DNA of 34,148 nt from assembly GCA_003021745.1 (NCBI GenBank), contig PXQY01000071.1:1-34148 (forward strand), written 5' to 3'. How positions within the stretch are numbered: position 1 is the stretch's first letter; every line of letters starts with the position of its first letter. Below are positions 32,649 to 34,148 of this stretch, one piece after another. Below the pieces are notes generated by a model. It saw only the letters and a list, made by a program, of their open reading frames with translations, ran no database searches and was not told the DNA's origin. The position numbers and the translations under genes are program-made. This DNA is from Halobacteriales archaeon QH_7_69_31 (GTDB lineage Archaea > Halobacteriota > Halobacteria > Halobacteriales > Haloarculaceae).

Positions 32649-33857
32649 ATGCTCGAACTCGCGGACGTCCGCGCGGCGCGGGACCGCGTCGCCGAGACCG
32701 CCCGCGTCACGCCGCTGGAGTACTCCCACACGTTCTCGGCGTGGTCCGGGGCGGAGGTCCACCTGAAGCTCGAGAACTTCCAGCGGACCGGGTCGTTCAA
32801 GATCCGCGGCGCGACGAACAGGATCGCCGCATTGAGCGAGGCCGAGCGGGCCGACGGGGTCGTGACCGCCAGCGCCGGCAACCACGCCCAGGGGGTGGCA
32901 CTGGCGGCCAGCCGCGCCGGCGTCGACGCCACCATCGTGATGCCGGAGTACGCCCCGATCGCGAAGATCAAGGCGACGCGGGCCTACGGGGGCGACGTCG
33001 TGCTCAACGGCGTCGACTACGCGGCCGCCGCCGAGCGCGCCCGCGAGATCGAACGGGCGACCGGGGCGACGTACGTCCACGCGTTCGAGGACCGCGACGT
33101 GATGGCCGGCCAGGGCACGATCGGTCTCGAGATCGTCGAGCAGTGTCCCGACGTCGACACCGTCGTCGTCGGCGTCGGCGGGGGCGGCCTCATCTCCGGC
33201 ATCGCCACCGCGGTGACGGCGGAGACCGACGCCCGCGTCGTCGGGGTGCAGGCCGAGGGGGCCTCGAGCGTGGCCGAGTCCCTCGAGAAGGGCCGGATCG
33301 TCGAGCGGGACGCCGTCGACACCATCGCCGACGGCATCGCCACGCGGCGGATGGGCGAGCGGCCGTTCGAGGTCGTCCGGAAGCGCGTCGACGAGGTGGT
33401 CACCGTCACCGACGCCGAGATCGCGAACGCCGTCACCGCCCTGCTGGAGCGCTCGAAGACCCTGGTGGAGGGGGCGGGCGCGGTTCCGCTAGCGGCCGTT
33501 CTCGAGGAACGGTTCGCCTACGAGGACGGCGAGACCATCGTGCCCGCGCTCTGCGGCGGCAACATCGACCTCAACGTCCTGACGAACGTGATCCGCCGCG
33601 GCCTGGTCGAACGCGGCCGGTTCCTCCGGGTCCGGACGGTGCTGAAGGACCGGCCCGGGGCCCTCGAGGACCTCGTCGACCTGCTCGCCGCCTACCGCAC
33701 GAACATCTACGCCATCGAGCACGACCGCGCCTCGAAGGACATCGCGGTCAATGCCGCCGAGGTGGAGCTGGACCTGGAGACCCGCGGCGACGACCACGTC
33801 CGGGAGCTTCTGGACGCCCTGGAGGACAACGGCTACGAGGTCGAGGTACTGGTCTGA
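32649..33857 (+). CDS. ilvA: Threonine ammonia-lyase (with C-terminal ACT domain)
   Basis: HLKLENFQRTGSFKIRGATNRI (PLP Lys), TASAGNHAQGVALAA, VGVGGGGLISGIATAV, ACT-like RFLRVRTVLKDRPGALEDLVDLLAAYRTNIYAIEHDR. Confidence 0.93.
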   Translation: MLELADVRAARDRVAETARVTPLEYSHTFSAWSGAEVHLKLENFQRTGSFKIRGATNRIAALSEAERADGVVTASAGNHAQGVALAASRAGVDATIVMPEYAPIAKIKATRAYGGDVVLNGVDYAAAAERAREIERATGATYVHAFEDRDVMAGQGTIGLEIVEQCPDVDTVVVGVGGGGLISGIATAVTAETDARVVGVQAEGASSVAESLEKGRIVERDAVDTIADGIATRRMGERPFEVVRKRVDEVVTVTDAEIANAVTALLERSKTLVEGAGAVPLAAVLEERFAYEDGETIVPALCGGNIDLNVLTNVIRRGLVERGRFLRVRTVLKDRPGALEDLVDLLAAYRTNIYAIEHDRASKDIAVNAAEVELDLETRGDDHVRELLDALEDNGYEVEVLV

Positions 33858-33993
33858 ACGCCCGACGATCGCCACCCTGCATGCCCGGGTGCCGCTGGCG
33901 GAGAGATATCGAGTGACGGACCGGGGCACACGGTTGCTGACGAGCCAGCGTTGAGTAACAAATTTAATTGCTACATCCGTCTACGCCCAGCTA

Positions 33994-34148
33994 TGAGCGT
34001 CATCGTCGAGCTGTCCCTTCCGTCCACGGTGTTTCACCTGGGCGATATCCTGTCCACGGAGGGCGAGACGACGGTCACCCTCGAGACGATGGTTCCGCTG
34101 GGCGACCGGTCGGTTCCGCTGTTCAGGGTCCACGGGTCCGCCCGGAGT
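33994..34148 (+). CDS. N-terminus of a bacterio-opsin-activator/HTH-10-type regulator (partial)
   Basis: MSVIVELSLPSTVFHLGDILSTEGETTVTLETMVPLGDRSVPLFRVHGSARS, open at window end; AT-rich TTTAATT about 25 nt upstream. Confidence 0.65.

Noticed and set aside
1-34148. CRISPR arrays, rRNA genes, complete tRNA genes, prophage structural genes
   Set aside because: No regularly spaced repeats, rRNA-like sequence, foldable tRNA or phage morphogenesis proteins were recognised by eye.

Overview
The window is haloarchaeal chromosomal DNA (class Halobacteria inferred from acidic proteome, GC-rich coding, RdfA and HVO_A0114-type families). It falls into three parts. (1) 1-8.6 kb is a mosaic: a TauE/SafE permease, an archaea-specific SMC-related protein and rod-determining factor RdfA, with two defective IS6-type transposase copies and an SDR gene lying between the last two. 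An FAD oxidoreductase/CDGSH Fe-S pair follows, then about 1.25 kb of DNA with no convincing genes. (2) 8.6-20 kb is GC-rich: a membrane protein, a HerA/DUF87-type ATPase, a small zinc protein, a frameshifted YdjM-like gene, a Ski2/Hel308-type helicase coupled to a winged-HTH gene, and an acetone carboxylase operon (beta, alpha and gamma subunits) with a 14-codon micro-ORF at the first junction. (3) 20.4-34 kb holds a low-GC pair of related lipoprotein genes (one frameshifted), LarE, an aldonolactone oxidase / D-threonine-aldolase-like pair, a TumE/HVO_A0114-type toxin-antitoxin candidate, a NucS-N-like/zinc-finger protein, a disrupted endA next to trpS, an ABC transporter, threonine ammonia-lyase, and the start of an HTH-10-like regulator. 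The observations most worth following up are the split SMC-related/rdfA locus, the tandem-repeat micro-ORF between acetone carboxylase genes, the TumE-type module, the FAD/CDGSH pair, the endA 5' lesion and the dispersed GAGCGAGCGG repeat. All family calls come from motif recognition and memory; no searches were run.
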